From NCBI RefSeq assembly GCF_003324525.1, contig NZ_QGDC01000005.1:62001-126000 (forward strand): a stretch of 64,000 nt of DNA, read 5' to 3'. Below the pieces are notes generated by a model. That model had not been told where the DNA came from. It saw only the letters and a program-made list of their open reading frames with translations, and searched no databases. The position numbers and the translations under genes were made by a program. This document shows, piece after piece, positions 30,647-39,697 of this stretch (position 1 is the first letter of the stretch; each line of letters begins with the position of its first letter). Origin of the DNA: Mucilaginibacter hurinus. Its GTDB lineage: Bacteria > Bacteroidota > Bacteroidia > Sphingobacteriales > Sphingobacteriaceae.

Positions 30647-31762
30647 ATGAGCCAAAAAAAAATCAACATTGCTATTGTTGGATTAGGTTTTGGGGCGGAG
30701 TTTATCCCCATCTATCAAAAACATCCAAATGCCAATATGTATGCCATTTGTCAGCGTAACCAGGAAAAGCTGAATGAAATAGGTGATGCTTTTGGAATAG
30801 AAAAAAGATATACGGATTATGACGAATTGCTGAAGGACCCGAATGTTGACGCGGTACACATTAATACGCCTATTCAAAGCCATGCTGTGCAATCGATTGC
30901 TGCGTTGCGAGCCGGTAAGCATGTTGCTTGCACCGTGCCTATGGCCACTACGGTTGACGAGTGCCGGCAAATAGTAGAAGCCGTAAACGAATCCGGTAAA
31001 ACCTATATGATGATGGAAACCGTAGTATATAGCCGCGAGTTCCTGTTTATAAAGGAATTGTATGAGAAGGGCGAGCTTGGCAAAATCCAGTTTTTACGCG
31101 GCTCGCATCAGCAGGAAATGGCAGGTTGGCCAGGTTATTGGGAGGGACTGCCGCCTATGTATTATGCTACCCATTGTGTAAGCCCGGTACTTGCGTTGCC
31201 CAAAGCCGAGGCTGAATATGTATCATGTTTCGGATCAGGGCGCATTGACGAAAACCTGATACCTAAATATGGTTCACCGTTTGCGATAGAAAGCTGTCAT
31301 ATTAAACTAAAAGATTCAGACCTTTCGGCTGAAGTTACCCGCTCACTTTTCAACACGGCTCGGCAATACCGCGAAAGCTTTGATGTATATGGTTCTAAAA
31401 AGTCTTTTGAATGGACGCTGATAGAACACGAGGAAAGTGTAATACACACCGGGGAAACGCCCGAGCGGGTTAAGATACCTGACTACGCGCACTTGCTGCC
31501 TGAAGAGATACAAAGCTTCACTACCCAGGGCGTGTACGGCGACGAAGGTGAAACCCACTTGTCATTTATACAGGGCTCTGGTCATGGAGGGTCGCACCCC
31601 CACCTGGTTAACGAATTTGTGAGCGCCCTAGTTAATGAACGCCAGCCGTACCCTAATGCTGCACAGTCGGCAAATATTACATGCGTTGGTATTCTGGCGC
31701 ATGATTCTGCAATGGAAGGCGGCGAAAAGAAGTATCTGCCCGACTTTACATTTAGCAAATAA
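30647..31762 (+). CDS. Gfo/Idh/MocA-family oxidoreductase lacking the EKP lysine
   Basis: A 371-residue cytoplasmic NAD(P)-dependent oxidoreductase. The Rossmann motif IVGLGFGAEF is at residues 10-19, the C-terminal domain starts near 125, and the segment GSGHGGSHPHLVNEFVSAL is typical. At the position where the family has GKHVxxEKP the protein reads GKHVACTVPMA (90-100), so the usual catalytic-site lysine is a valine (Val97). This may be a lineage with a changed mechanism. Sugar C3 oxidation or reduction is a frequent role for neighbours of PVC dehydrogenases; the exact substrate is unknown. It is followed by a terminator hairpin at 31774. Confidence 0.85.
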   Translation: MSQKKINIAIVGLGFGAEFIPIYQKHPNANMYAICQRNQEKLNEIGDAFGIEKRYTDYDELLKDPNVDAVHINTPIQSHAVQSIAALRAGKHVACTVPMATTVDECRQIVEAVNESGKTYMMMETVVYSREFLFIKELYEKGELGKIQFLRGSHQQEMAGWPGYWEGLPPMYYATHCVSPVLALPKAEAEYVSCFGSGRIDENLIPKYGSPFAIESCHIKLKDSDLSAEVTRSLFNTARQYRESFDVYGSKKSFEWTLIEHEESVIHTGETPERVKIPDYAHLLPEEIQSFTTQGVYGDEGETHLSFIQGSGHGGSHPHLVNEFVSALVNERQPYPNAAQSANITCVGILAHDSAMEGGEKKYLPDFTFSK

Positions 31763-31773
31763 CGTATCATAGA

Positions 31774-31813
31774 AAGGAGGAGCTAATTCACGGTGCGGTG
31801 AAGTTCCTCCTCT
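31774..31813 (+). terminator. Terminator after the Gfo/Idh gene
   Basis: GGAGGA...TTCAC pairs with GTGAA...TCCTCC (31776-31791 with 31798-31810, with small internal bulges), followed by a T-rich tract. It probably ends the cluster that begins at 24578. Confidence 0.65.
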
Positions 31814-31997
31814 TATTATTCTCACATTTACATTGGCATTAAATGCCAAATACTAGTCGGTTTAAATATTAAACGGCTAATATTGCCCACCTTCCTAATA
31901 ATAAAACCCTTACAATCCTGTTATTCTATAAGTAATTTTACTGCTTATAGTTATCTCATGTAACCAATTAATGATAATTATAAACCTGCATTAAATA

Positions 31998-32903
31998 ATG
32001 AACCGTAGAAATGTATTAGCATTATTAGCAGCACTTCCTGCAGTAAGTATCTTAGAAAAAGCTGAGGCCGCGCCTCTTAAAAAGAGCTTCAGGATAGTGC
32101 ACATAACTGATACGCATGTGGAAGCCGAAAAAAATTCTGGCAAGCATATGCGCGCCTGTTTTGAAAAGATAATGGCTATGAAACACAAGCCCGATGTTAT
32201 TTTTCATACAGGCGATGTGATTATGGATGCGCTCAATACAGATAAAGATAGTGTAGCAGCCCAATGGAAAACATGGCATACAGCATGCGCAGCATTGACC
32301 ATACCTATAAGGTATGCTATAGGCAACCACGATGTTTGGAGCTTAAAAAATAAGGGCACTGCACCGCTGTATGAAAAGAAATGGGCGGTGGAAGAGTTGA
32401 AGTTACCTAATCGTTATTACAGTTTTGAGCAGGGCGGCTGGCATTTTATAGTGCTGGACAGCACAGTGCCGGTTAATGAAACCACATATACCGCTCATTT
32501 GGATGACGAGCAATTTACTTGGCTAAGTGCCGAATTAAAAAGCATTGCAGCAAATAAACCTGTTATGGTGCTTTCGCATATTCCTATATTTTCGTCCTGT
32601 ATTATTGACTGGTCGAAGGTTGATGCGGGTGAGTGGAAAGTGTCGGGCGCGTTAATGCACACTGATTCAAAAAAACTGCGTGACCTTTTTGCTCAATATC
32701 CCAATGTTAAAACGTGTATTAGCGGGCACTTGCATTTGCTGGATACAGTAATTTATGACGGTGTTACTTATTGCGGCACCGGAGCCGTTAGCGCCTACTG
32801 GTGGATGAACAATAAATTTCAGCGCACCAATGCCGGCTATGCGGTGATGGATTTATATGCCGATGGCACGTTTAGCCGTTACTATGAAGATTTTAAATGG
32901 TAG
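31998..32903 (+). CDS. Exported calcineurin-like metallophosphoesterase
   Basis: A 301-residue protein. The N-terminus has a twin-arginine-like signal (MNRRNVLALLAALPAV) and likely cleavage near residue 24. The metallophosphatase motifs are complete: DTH (Asp38, His40), GDVIMD, GNHDVW, LSHIPIF and GHLHLLD, which bind two metals. This group hydrolyses phosphomonoesters or phosphodiesters in the periplasm; the substrate is unknown. The stop is 7 nt before the esterase-GH127 fusion, so they form one operon. Its own promoter should lie in the 235-nt gap upstream, where I see no clear box. Confidence 0.88.
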   Translation: MNRRNVLALLAALPAVSILEKAEAAPLKKSFRIVHITDTHVEAEKNSGKHMRACFEKIMAMKHKPDVIFHTGDVIMDALNTDKDSVAAQWKTWHTACAALTIPIRYAIGNHDVWSLKNKGTAPLYEKKWAVEELKLPNRYYSFEQGGWHFIVLDSTVPVNETTYTAHLDDEQFTWLSAELKSIAANKPVMVLSHIPIFSSCIIDWSKVDAGEWKVSGALMHTDSKKLRDLFAQYPNVKTCISGHLHLLDTVIYDGVTYCGTGAVSAYWWMNNKFQRTNAGYAVMDLYADGTFSRYYEDFKW

Positions 32904-32910
32904 ATATATT

Positions 32911-35700
32911 ATGATAAAGAAGATAGGATTGTTTGCTTTAGGGCTTGCCGGTTTTTTTCAGCACGCAAAAGCTCAGCGTTACCTGGCCAGCACATTTACC
33001 CTGGTTGACTCAGTAGTCAATATTCAGTACGGCAGCGCGCCGGATTATAAGAACAAAAAGCAAAACCTGCTTCTGGATTTTTACGAACCGAGAGATGATA
33101 AGGCCGCTAAACGTCCGCTGGTAATTTACGTACATGGAGGCGGATTTACTGAAGGCACACGCAAGTGGCCATCCGTTAAAATTATGTGCGAAAAGATGGC
33201 TCAACGCGGCTATGCCGTGGCTAGTATTGATTACCGTTTAGATCCAACCTTTAAAGGCTTTTACTCAAACACCGACAGGCGTGCCATAGCTGATGCAATG
33301 CACGATTTAAAAGCCGCTATCCGCTTTTTTAAAGCCAACCAAGCCAAGTACCGTATTGACACAGTCAATATTATAACTGGTGGCGAATCTGCTGGGGCTA
33401 TCACCGCAATGGCGGCAGCCTATAATGACAAGCCGCACGAGTTAAAAAATTTGCCTAAGGCTAATCCGTACAATACCGAAGGCGCCAGCGGCAATCCGGG
33501 CTTTTCTACGCGCCCCAAGGGCGTATTGTGCCTTTGCGGCACCGGCGATACATCGGCCATTGAGAAACCTACAGATCCGCCGTTATTGATTGTACATAAT
33601 ACAATTGATCCGTTTGTACCGTTTGAGCTGGCGGACATGGTAATAAAACGTGCAAAAAACATTGGTATTAACCATCAGGTAATTATTTATAAAGGCAAAT
33701 CACATTGCCCGTGGTATTATGGCCTGCCTAACTGGCAAAAGTATATGGATAGCACAGTAAATCACATGTCGCGGTTTATATATGACAAGGTGCTGGATTT
33801 TGGTGAAAAGAATGCCTTTAAGAAAATCAGTGCGATACCCGAAAAGTATCATGAGCTGCCGTTTAGCGCGGTTAAGCCCGGCGGTTGGCTTAAAGCCCAG
33901 ATACAGGACAATCTTAATGGATACACCGGGCACCTTGATTCACTTGTACCCGATCTGGCCATTAAGGATGATATTTATGGGAGGGACCGCCTCACTAAGA
34001 AGGTTAAAAGCAAGGATGTTGGTGCCCAAGGCGGCGGTGGTGGTGGCAACGAGGAGGATACCAGCTGGCAGGTGCAATTTTTATGGTGGAATAGTGAAAC
34101 ACAGAGTAACTGGCGCGACGGTTACATACGCAGTGCCATCCTGGCTAATGATAAAGAACACTTATCACGTATAGCTAAATATGTAAAGCGCATATTATCC
34201 ACTCAGGATGCCGATGGGTACTTGGGCATTTATGATAAAGAGTTACGCTACAAGTTTGATCAGGAAAATGGCGAATTATGGGCAAAGGCAACCCTGTTAC
34301 GCGGTTTGCTGGCGTGGTATGATTATACTAAAGACAAAACCGTATTAAATGCGGTAATTAAGGCAGTAGACAATGTGATGATCAACTGGCCTATAAACAA
34401 ATCGCAGCCGTTTTTGGCTATGAAACCAGACGTCTCCGGCCTTTCGCATGGATTAACATTTACAGACGTGCTGGAGTCGGTTTACCGCCTCACCGGGAAC
34501 CAGAAGTATAACGATTACCTGGTTTTTTTATACAAAGACTTTTCAGCACAAGCTATCAATGAAGACGCTCAGTATAAAAAATTGCGGGATACCTCCTTTT
34601 TACTGAAGGGGCACGGGGTGCATACCTATGAGCACTTACGTACGGTTGCGGCGGCTTACTATCTCTCAGGAAATCCTGAACTCAAGATAGCGCTTAAAAA
34701 CTTTTTAGATAAGATAGAACTAGCCACAACTGCCTCAGGCGGCCCTGTCAGCGATGAATGGGTAGGCAATCGTGCTGACGCGACAAATCGTGGATATGAA
34801 TATTGCTCGTTGCATGAGTTATTACATAGCTATGCAAGTTTATCAAGTAAATCGGGCAGTAGCGAATACGGCAGTAAAATAGAAAAGTTGTTTTTTAATG
34901 CAGCACAGGGTGCCCGTCATCCTAACGAAAGCTGTATAGCCTATCTGAAGACAGACAATAGTTATGCTATGGAAGGGTGGCGTAACTTGGATTCGGCAGA
35001 TAAACACCAGGTGCGTTACAAATACTCACCTGTTCACCAGGACGCGGCCGTGTGTTGTGTTCCTAACGCCGGGCGTATTGCTCCATATTATGTTCAAAAT
35101 ATGTGGTTAAAAGGGGGCAATAGCCTGGTAGCATCATTGCTGGGACCGAGTGAGGTAAATACAACCATAAATGGTAAGCCTGTAATTGTAAAACAAACAA
35201 CAGAATATCCCTACACGAACAGCCTGACATTTGAAGTATCAGCAACCAATAATAAGTTTGATCTGAAAATACGTAAACCTGAATGGGCAGATAAGTTTAC
35301 GGTAAGTGAAAAATACCGTGAAGAAGATGGTTTCATCGTCATTTCAAAAAATTGGAACGGCAGGCAAAAGATCAAAATTGACTTTATGCCTGAAGTAAAA
35401 ATTAACCGCGATGTGAATAATGAAGTTTATTTTACGTACGGCGCACTGGTATTAGCTAACCCGATTGCAGCTAACGAAGCGAAAGGCAAGTCGTTTCCGT
35501 TGCCCGGATATTACGATTACCGCTACACACCTCAAGAGTTAACAGTTTATCAATATGCCGGCAATAAAGTGACAAAGCAAGCAGGCAAAAATGAATTTAC
35601 GACGGAGCTATATGACGCAGCCAGCGGGCAAACAAAAACCGTTATGCTACAACCCATTAGTAACACAATTTTAAGGCAGGTGACGTTCAAACAAAAATAA
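32911..35700 (+). CDS. Exported esterase-GH127 fusion enzyme
   Basis: A 929-residue protein from the ATG at 32911, which places a signal peptide (cleavage near HAKAQ) at the N-terminus. Residues ~25-295 form an alpha/beta-hydrolase of the carboxylesterase/BD-FAE kind, with oxyanion motif HGGGF, nucleophile Ser160 in GGESAGA, an acid in DPFVPF and a histidine in GKSHCPW. Residues ~310-929 are a GH127 (DUF1680) domain with E630-x-C632 and Cys715-Cys716, the zinc/nucleophile pattern of beta-L-arabinofuranosidases. A glycine run (~376-381) lies in a loop of the GH domain. The two activities could deacylate and then trim decorated arabinose side chains. Confidence 0.9.
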   Translation: MIKKIGLFALGLAGFFQHAKAQRYLASTFTLVDSVVNIQYGSAPDYKNKKQNLLLDFYEPRDDKAAKRPLVIYVHGGGFTEGTRKWPSVKIMCEKMAQRGYAVASIDYRLDPTFKGFYSNTDRRAIADAMHDLKAAIRFFKANQAKYRIDTVNIITGGESAGAITAMAAAYNDKPHELKNLPKANPYNTEGASGNPGFSTRPKGVLCLCGTGDTSAIEKPTDPPLLIVHNTIDPFVPFELADMVIKRAKNIGINHQVIIYKGKSHCPWYYGLPNWQKYMDSTVNHMSRFIYDKVLDFGEKNAFKKISAIPEKYHELPFSAVKPGGWLKAQIQDNLNGYTGHLDSLVPDLAIKDDIYGRDRLTKKVKSKDVGAQGGGGGGNEEDTSWQVQFLWWNSETQSNWRDGYIRSAILANDKEHLSRIAKYVKRILSTQDADGYLGIYDKELRYKFDQENGELWAKATLLRGLLAWYDYTKDKTVLNAVIKAVDNVMINWPINKSQPFLAMKPDVSGLSHGLTFTDVLESVYRLTGNQKYNDYLVFLYKDFSAQAINEDAQYKKLRDTSFLLKGHGVHTYEHLRTVAAAYYLSGNPELKIALKNFLDKIELATTASGGPVSDEWVGNRADATNRGYEYCSLHELLHSYASLSSKSGSSEYGSKIEKLFFNAAQGARHPNESCIAYLKTDNSYAMEGWRNLDSADKHQVRYKYSPVHQDAAVCCVPNAGRIAPYYVQNMWLKGGNSLVASLLGPSEVNTTINGKPVIVKQTTEYPYTNSLTFEVSATNNKFDLKIRKPEWADKFTVSEKYREEDGFIVISKNWNGRQKIKIDFMPEVKINRDVNNEVYFTYGALVLANPIAANEAKGKSFPLPGYYDYRYTPQELTVYQYAGNKVTKQAGKNEFTTELYDAASGQTKTVMLQPISNTILRQVTFKQK

Positions 35701-35778
35701 ACCGGTAAACTTATACCCGGGTTACATTAGTAATTTGGTGATTTTATCGTTTTATTTGTTTAGAATTTAAGTGTGTGT

Positions 35779-37410
35779 ATGCGTGTACTAGTTTCCGTTA
35801 TTTTGTTCATGATAGCCAATTCTGCCTTCTCACAACAGGGCAGGGATGAACTATTCTTGCAACTGGATACCGAGATTGGTAAAAAGGCAGAGTACGATTC
35901 GCGTAAGGAACAAAAAATACAGCGGCTCAAAAATTCCCTAAAAAGTTCATCAGGCGATTTAAAGCGCAGTTTTAAGTTCTGCAGCGCTTTGTATGAAGAA
36001 TATAAATCATACCAATATGACTCTGCTTATGTATATGCCTTAAAGCTTTCAGATATAAGTTACAAACTTAAAGACATCGGCAAAGAGTACTATAGTAAGG
36101 TAAACATCGGTTTTATATTGCTTTCATCGGGTATGTTTAAAGAAGCTTTTGACAACCTTGAAGGAATTGATGCCCGTATGCTGCATGATAGTGTAAAGTA
36201 CGAGTACTACCGCCTGATGATGCGTGCTAATTTTGACCTGGCCAACTATGATAATGATAATCAATACGCCCCCCGGTACAAAGCTCAGGCTAACAAGTAT
36301 ATCGATTCGGCTATTGCGATGAGCGAGCCCGGCACTTACAATAACTTATATCTTACAGGCTATAAAAAGCTTAAAAATGATAACCTGGCAGCGGCCGAAG
36401 CTGATTTTTTAAACCTGCTAAACACTTCACAACTTACTGATCACCAGCATGCTATAGTGGCTTCTACCCTGGGTAATATTTATCTCGAAAAAAAGCAACG
36501 GGAAAAGGGTATTGAGTTACTAACAAAAGCTGTGATAAGCGATATACGCTCGTCAACAAAAGAAACCTTGGCTATCTACTGGCTCGCGGAGATACTCTAT
36601 AAAACCGGGGATATTAAAAACGCTTATAAGTATATCCAGGAAGCCATGGCTGATGCCGATTTTTATAATGCGAGGCAACGAAGGGTACAAATAAGCTCGA
36701 TATTGCCTATGGTGGCCGCCGAGAAACTGAACTACACTGAAAAGGAAAAGACGCGGTTTATGATTTACCTGGCATCATTGACCTTACTTGTTGTACTGGT
36801 TATAGTAATATCAATAAAGTTAGCCGGGCAGATTAAAATGCTTAAAGCCAAGGAGGCCATAATTGAGGAGACCAATGCCGAACTTGAAGTGATAAATAAC
36901 CGGCTTGTAGAAGATACACATATTAAAGAGGAGTACATAGGCTATTTTTTTAACGTAATATCAGGCTATATACTCAAGCTCGAAAAGTTAAAGCGTTCCA
37001 TTGATACTAAGTTATCGCAAAAACGATATGACCATATTCAGCTTATAATTGATAATATACAAATCAAAAAAGAGCGTGACGCACTGTTCCACACATTTGA
37101 TCACGTATTTATAAAGATATTCCCCAATTTTATAACTTCATTTAACAGCCTCTTTAAAAAGGAGGACCAGATATGGCCCAAAAACGATGAAGTACTTACT
37201 ACGGACTTGCGCATATTTGCACTCATTCGGCTGGGTGTGACTGATACCGATACCATTTCCAAAATATTAGAGTACTCGGAGAAAACCATTTACGTTTATA
37301 AAATGCGACTTAAAGCAAAGTCGGTTTTACCTCCGGATGAGTTCGATAAGGCAATCATGGATATCAAGGCGGTAGAAGCTGTTAAAAAAGCAAAAATCGT
37401 TACAACGTGA
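35779..37410 (+). CDS. SusR-like membrane regulator (TPR, TM, HTH; DUF6377-like)
   Basis: A 543-residue protein from the ATG at 35779 (a GTG two codons earlier is possible). Signal peptide (cleavage near AFSQ), TPR-like helical repeats in the periplasm (~60-310), one TM segment (~333-353, MIYLASLTLLVVLVIVISI), a coiled coil (~355-385) and a cytoplasmic C-terminus ending in a LuxR-like HTH (RIFALIRLGVTDTDTISKIL). This matches regulators found beside starch-utilisation loci in Bacteroidota that sense maltodextrin across the membrane. It directly precedes the Sus-like operon and probably activates it. A hairpin follows its stop. Confidence 0.85.
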   Translation: MRVLVSVILFMIANSAFSQQGRDELFLQLDTEIGKKAEYDSRKEQKIQRLKNSLKSSSGDLKRSFKFCSALYEEYKSYQYDSAYVYALKLSDISYKLKDIGKEYYSKVNIGFILLSSGMFKEAFDNLEGIDARMLHDSVKYEYYRLMMRANFDLANYDNDNQYAPRYKAQANKYIDSAIAMSEPGTYNNLYLTGYKKLKNDNLAAAEADFLNLLNTSQLTDHQHAIVASTLGNIYLEKKQREKGIELLTKAVISDIRSSTKETLAIYWLAEILYKTGDIKNAYKYIQEAMADADFYNARQRRVQISSILPMVAAEKLNYTEKEKTRFMIYLASLTLLVVLVIVISIKLAGQIKMLKAKEAIIEETNAELEVINNRLVEDTHIKEEYIGYFFNVISGYILKLEKLKRSIDTKLSQKRYDHIQLIIDNIQIKKERDALFHTFDHVFIKIFPNFITSFNSLFKKEDQIWPKNDEVLTTDLRIFALIRLGVTDTDTISKILEYSEKTIYVYKMRLKAKSVLPPDEFDKAIMDIKAVEAVKKAKIVTT

Positions 37411-37413
37411 GCT

Positions 37414-37440
37414 GAAACAGCTGTTTTCGACTGCTGTTTC
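37414..37440 (+). terminator. Hairpin after the SusR-like gene
   Basis: GAAACAGC pairs with GCTGTTTC around an 11-nt loop. The T tract behind it is weak (ATTAAAT), so termination may be partial. Confidence 0.5.
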
Positions 37441-37706
37441 ATTAAATAATGACATAAAAGCAGCGAAATCATTTAAATTTTTCTTGTATTTTTTTAAATT
37501 AAAAACTTGATTATCAGATCTTTAGTTTTAAAATATATGATATTTTCTTAAATTTTTGCTAAAAAAATAGCTAAACCTTTTCTCCCTGACGAGATTTGTC
37601 TAGTCAATAAAATATCGGCAGCAAATATTAAATCAAAAAAGCGTGCCGGATGTTTTTAAGATGTTATAAACCGAACATACCAGTACTATTTCTTTTGCCC
37701 AATTGT
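37441..37706. other. Leader/promoter region of the Sus-like operon
   Basis: About 265 nt of very AT-rich sequence with long A and T runs. No exact TAnnTTTG box with a proper -33 was found, as expected for a promoter that needs the adjacent SusR-like activator. No supported coding frame. Confidence 0.5.
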
Positions 37707-39575
37707 ATGTATAAAACCTGTACTAAAACACTTGTGTTCCCTTTACTTGCGCTTTTTTTGAGCTGTCAGGCATTTTTTGCAGGAGCGGTGACAATAAGCC
37801 GGGTGGAACCGTCATCGTGGTGGGTGGGTATGAAAAATAAAACGTTACAGGTAATGGTTTATGGTCCCAACATAGCAAAGTCGGTACCAACCTGTAAATA
37901 TCCCGGAGTTACTTTAAAGGAAGTAGCCCGTACCGATAACCCAAACTATCTTTTTATTTATGTGGAAATTGCTGCCAACACTAAACCAGGCACGGTGGCA
38001 ATAAGGTTTACGCAAGGCAATCAATCGCAAACGTACAATTACCAGTTAAAAGCACGTACCGATAAGAGCGGTGCTCTTGGCTTTAACACGTCTGATGTGT
38101 TGTACCTTATCACCCCCGACCGCTTTGCTAACGGCAACCCCGCTAACGATAATTGGGATGGTGTAAATGTAGACAGGAGTAATCCTGACGCCAGGCATGG
38201 AGGCGATCTTTCAGGGGTATCAAAAAACCTTGACTTTATTAAAGATCTTGGTTTTACTACCGTATGGTTTAACCCTGTACAGGAAAACAAAATGCCAAGG
38301 GGATCATACCACGGCTATGCTATAACTGACTTTTATAAAATAGACCCTCGCTTTGGCAGTAACGAAGAATTTCGTGACCTCACTAAAACTATGCATGCTA
38401 AAGGTTTAAAGGTTGTGATGGATATGATTTTCAATCACTGCGGCCTTGCTCATCCTTGGATGACGGATAAGCCGGCTAAAGATTGGATAAATAACCCGGA
38501 TATTTATGTACAGACCAACCATGCCAAACTTACGGCAATGGATCCTTATGCAGCAAAAAAGGAACGTGATATACTGCTCGACGGCTGGTTTGTGCCCGAT
38601 ATGCCCGACCTGAACCAGCGTAACCGGCACCTTGCCACCTACCTGATACAAAACAGCATTTGGTGGATAGAATATGCCCGGATTGACGGTATCAGGCAGG
38701 ATACCCACCCTTATCCTGACTATGCTTTTATGGCTCGTTGGTGCAAAGAGGTAATGGTAGAATATCCCAACTTTAACATTGTAGGCGAGGTATGGTACGG
38801 TAAGCCAGGCGAGGTAGCATGGTGGCAGCACGGTTCGGCATTAAATAAAAATAACAGTTACCTAAAAACCGTTATGGATTTTCCGCTAACGTTTACTGCC
38901 GAGAAAGCGTTTGAAAAGACAGGCAACGAGCGTGGCAGCGAAGCATCAGGCATGTACCAGCTTTACGAAGTAATTGCACAGGACTTTTTGTATGAAAACC
39001 CCAATAACATCCTTACCTTTTTAGATAACCATGATACAGGTCGTTTCAACCGTAAGGACGACGACAATCTTGACCGATTTAAACAGGCATTTGCGTTTTT
39101 ACTTACCACCCGCGGCATCCCCCAAATTTATTACGGCACCGAAATTTTAATGGTTGGCGCAAAGAGCGAAGGCGACGGACAAATACGCAAAGATTACCCG
39201 GGCGGCTGGGAAGGCGATAAAAGCAATGCTTTTACACCTGATGGTCGTACCGAAAAGCAAAACGAAGCTTTTAATTATTTAAGAAGATTATTGCAGTGGC
39301 GCAAAACCAATGAAGCAGTTACTACCGGTAAATTGATACACTATGCCCCGCACGAGTCAAACGTTTACGTGTATGCACGCGTAAAAGGAAATAAAACAGT
39401 GCTGGTGATGCTTAACGCCTCGGGTCGTGACCAGGCGCTGGATATGGATCGTTTCACGGACGTTACCGCAAATTTTACTGGTGGGCGCGATGTGATAACC
39501 GGAAAGCAAATAACGCCTGATCAAGGCAAGGTCACCGTGCCGGCCCGAGGCCAATATATACTTGAACTTAATTAA
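37707..39575 (+). CDS. SusA-like GH13 neopullulanase/cyclomaltodextrinase
   Basis: A 622-residue exported enzyme from the ATG at 37707 (signal ending near FFAGA). The N-terminal cyclomaltodextrinase-type beta domain (~25-115) precedes the GH13 barrel, with conserved region I DMIFNHCG, nucleophile Asp in GIRQDTHPY, acid Glu in VGEVWYG and transition-state Asp in FLDNHDTGR. A C-terminal beta domain follows (~540-622). It hydrolyses maltodextrins and pullulan fragments, probably in the periplasm like SusA. It is the first gene of the Sus-like operon, 122 nt before susC. Confidence 0.92.
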   Translation: MYKTCTKTLVFPLLALFLSCQAFFAGAVTISRVEPSSWWVGMKNKTLQVMVYGPNIAKSVPTCKYPGVTLKEVARTDNPNYLFIYVEIAANTKPGTVAIRFTQGNQSQTYNYQLKARTDKSGALGFNTSDVLYLITPDRFANGNPANDNWDGVNVDRSNPDARHGGDLSGVSKNLDFIKDLGFTTVWFNPVQENKMPRGSYHGYAITDFYKIDPRFGSNEEFRDLTKTMHAKGLKVVMDMIFNHCGLAHPWMTDKPAKDWINNPDIYVQTNHAKLTAMDPYAAKKERDILLDGWFVPDMPDLNQRNRHLATYLIQNSIWWIEYARIDGIRQDTHPYPDYAFMARWCKEVMVEYPNFNIVGEVWYGKPGEVAWWQHGSALNKNNSYLKTVMDFPLTFTAEKAFEKTGNERGSEASGMYQLYEVIAQDFLYENPNNILTFLDNHDTGRFNRKDDDNLDRFKQAFAFLLTTRGIPQIYYGTEILMVGAKSEGDGQIRKDYPGGWEGDKSNAFTPDGRTEKQNEAFNYLRRLLQWRKTNEAVTTGKLIHYAPHESNVYVYARVKGNKTVLVMLNASGRDQALDMDRFTDVTANFTGGRDVITGKQITPDQGKVTVPARGQYILELN

Positions 39576-39697
39576 AAACCATAACAAATGATGAGAGATG
39601 TCGACAGGCTAAATGCCCATACCTGTAACAGTGGAGGCATTAAAATTAACCAATAAAACGAATGGAGAAAGTTTTACACACCCAAAATTTAAATTAC

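Noticed and set aside
34030..34053. Glycine-codon run in the esterase-GH127 gene as a frameshift or phase-variation site
   Set aside because: The GGC/GGT codons are mixed, not a pure homopolymer, and the frame is intact on both sides; it is likely just a flexible loop.
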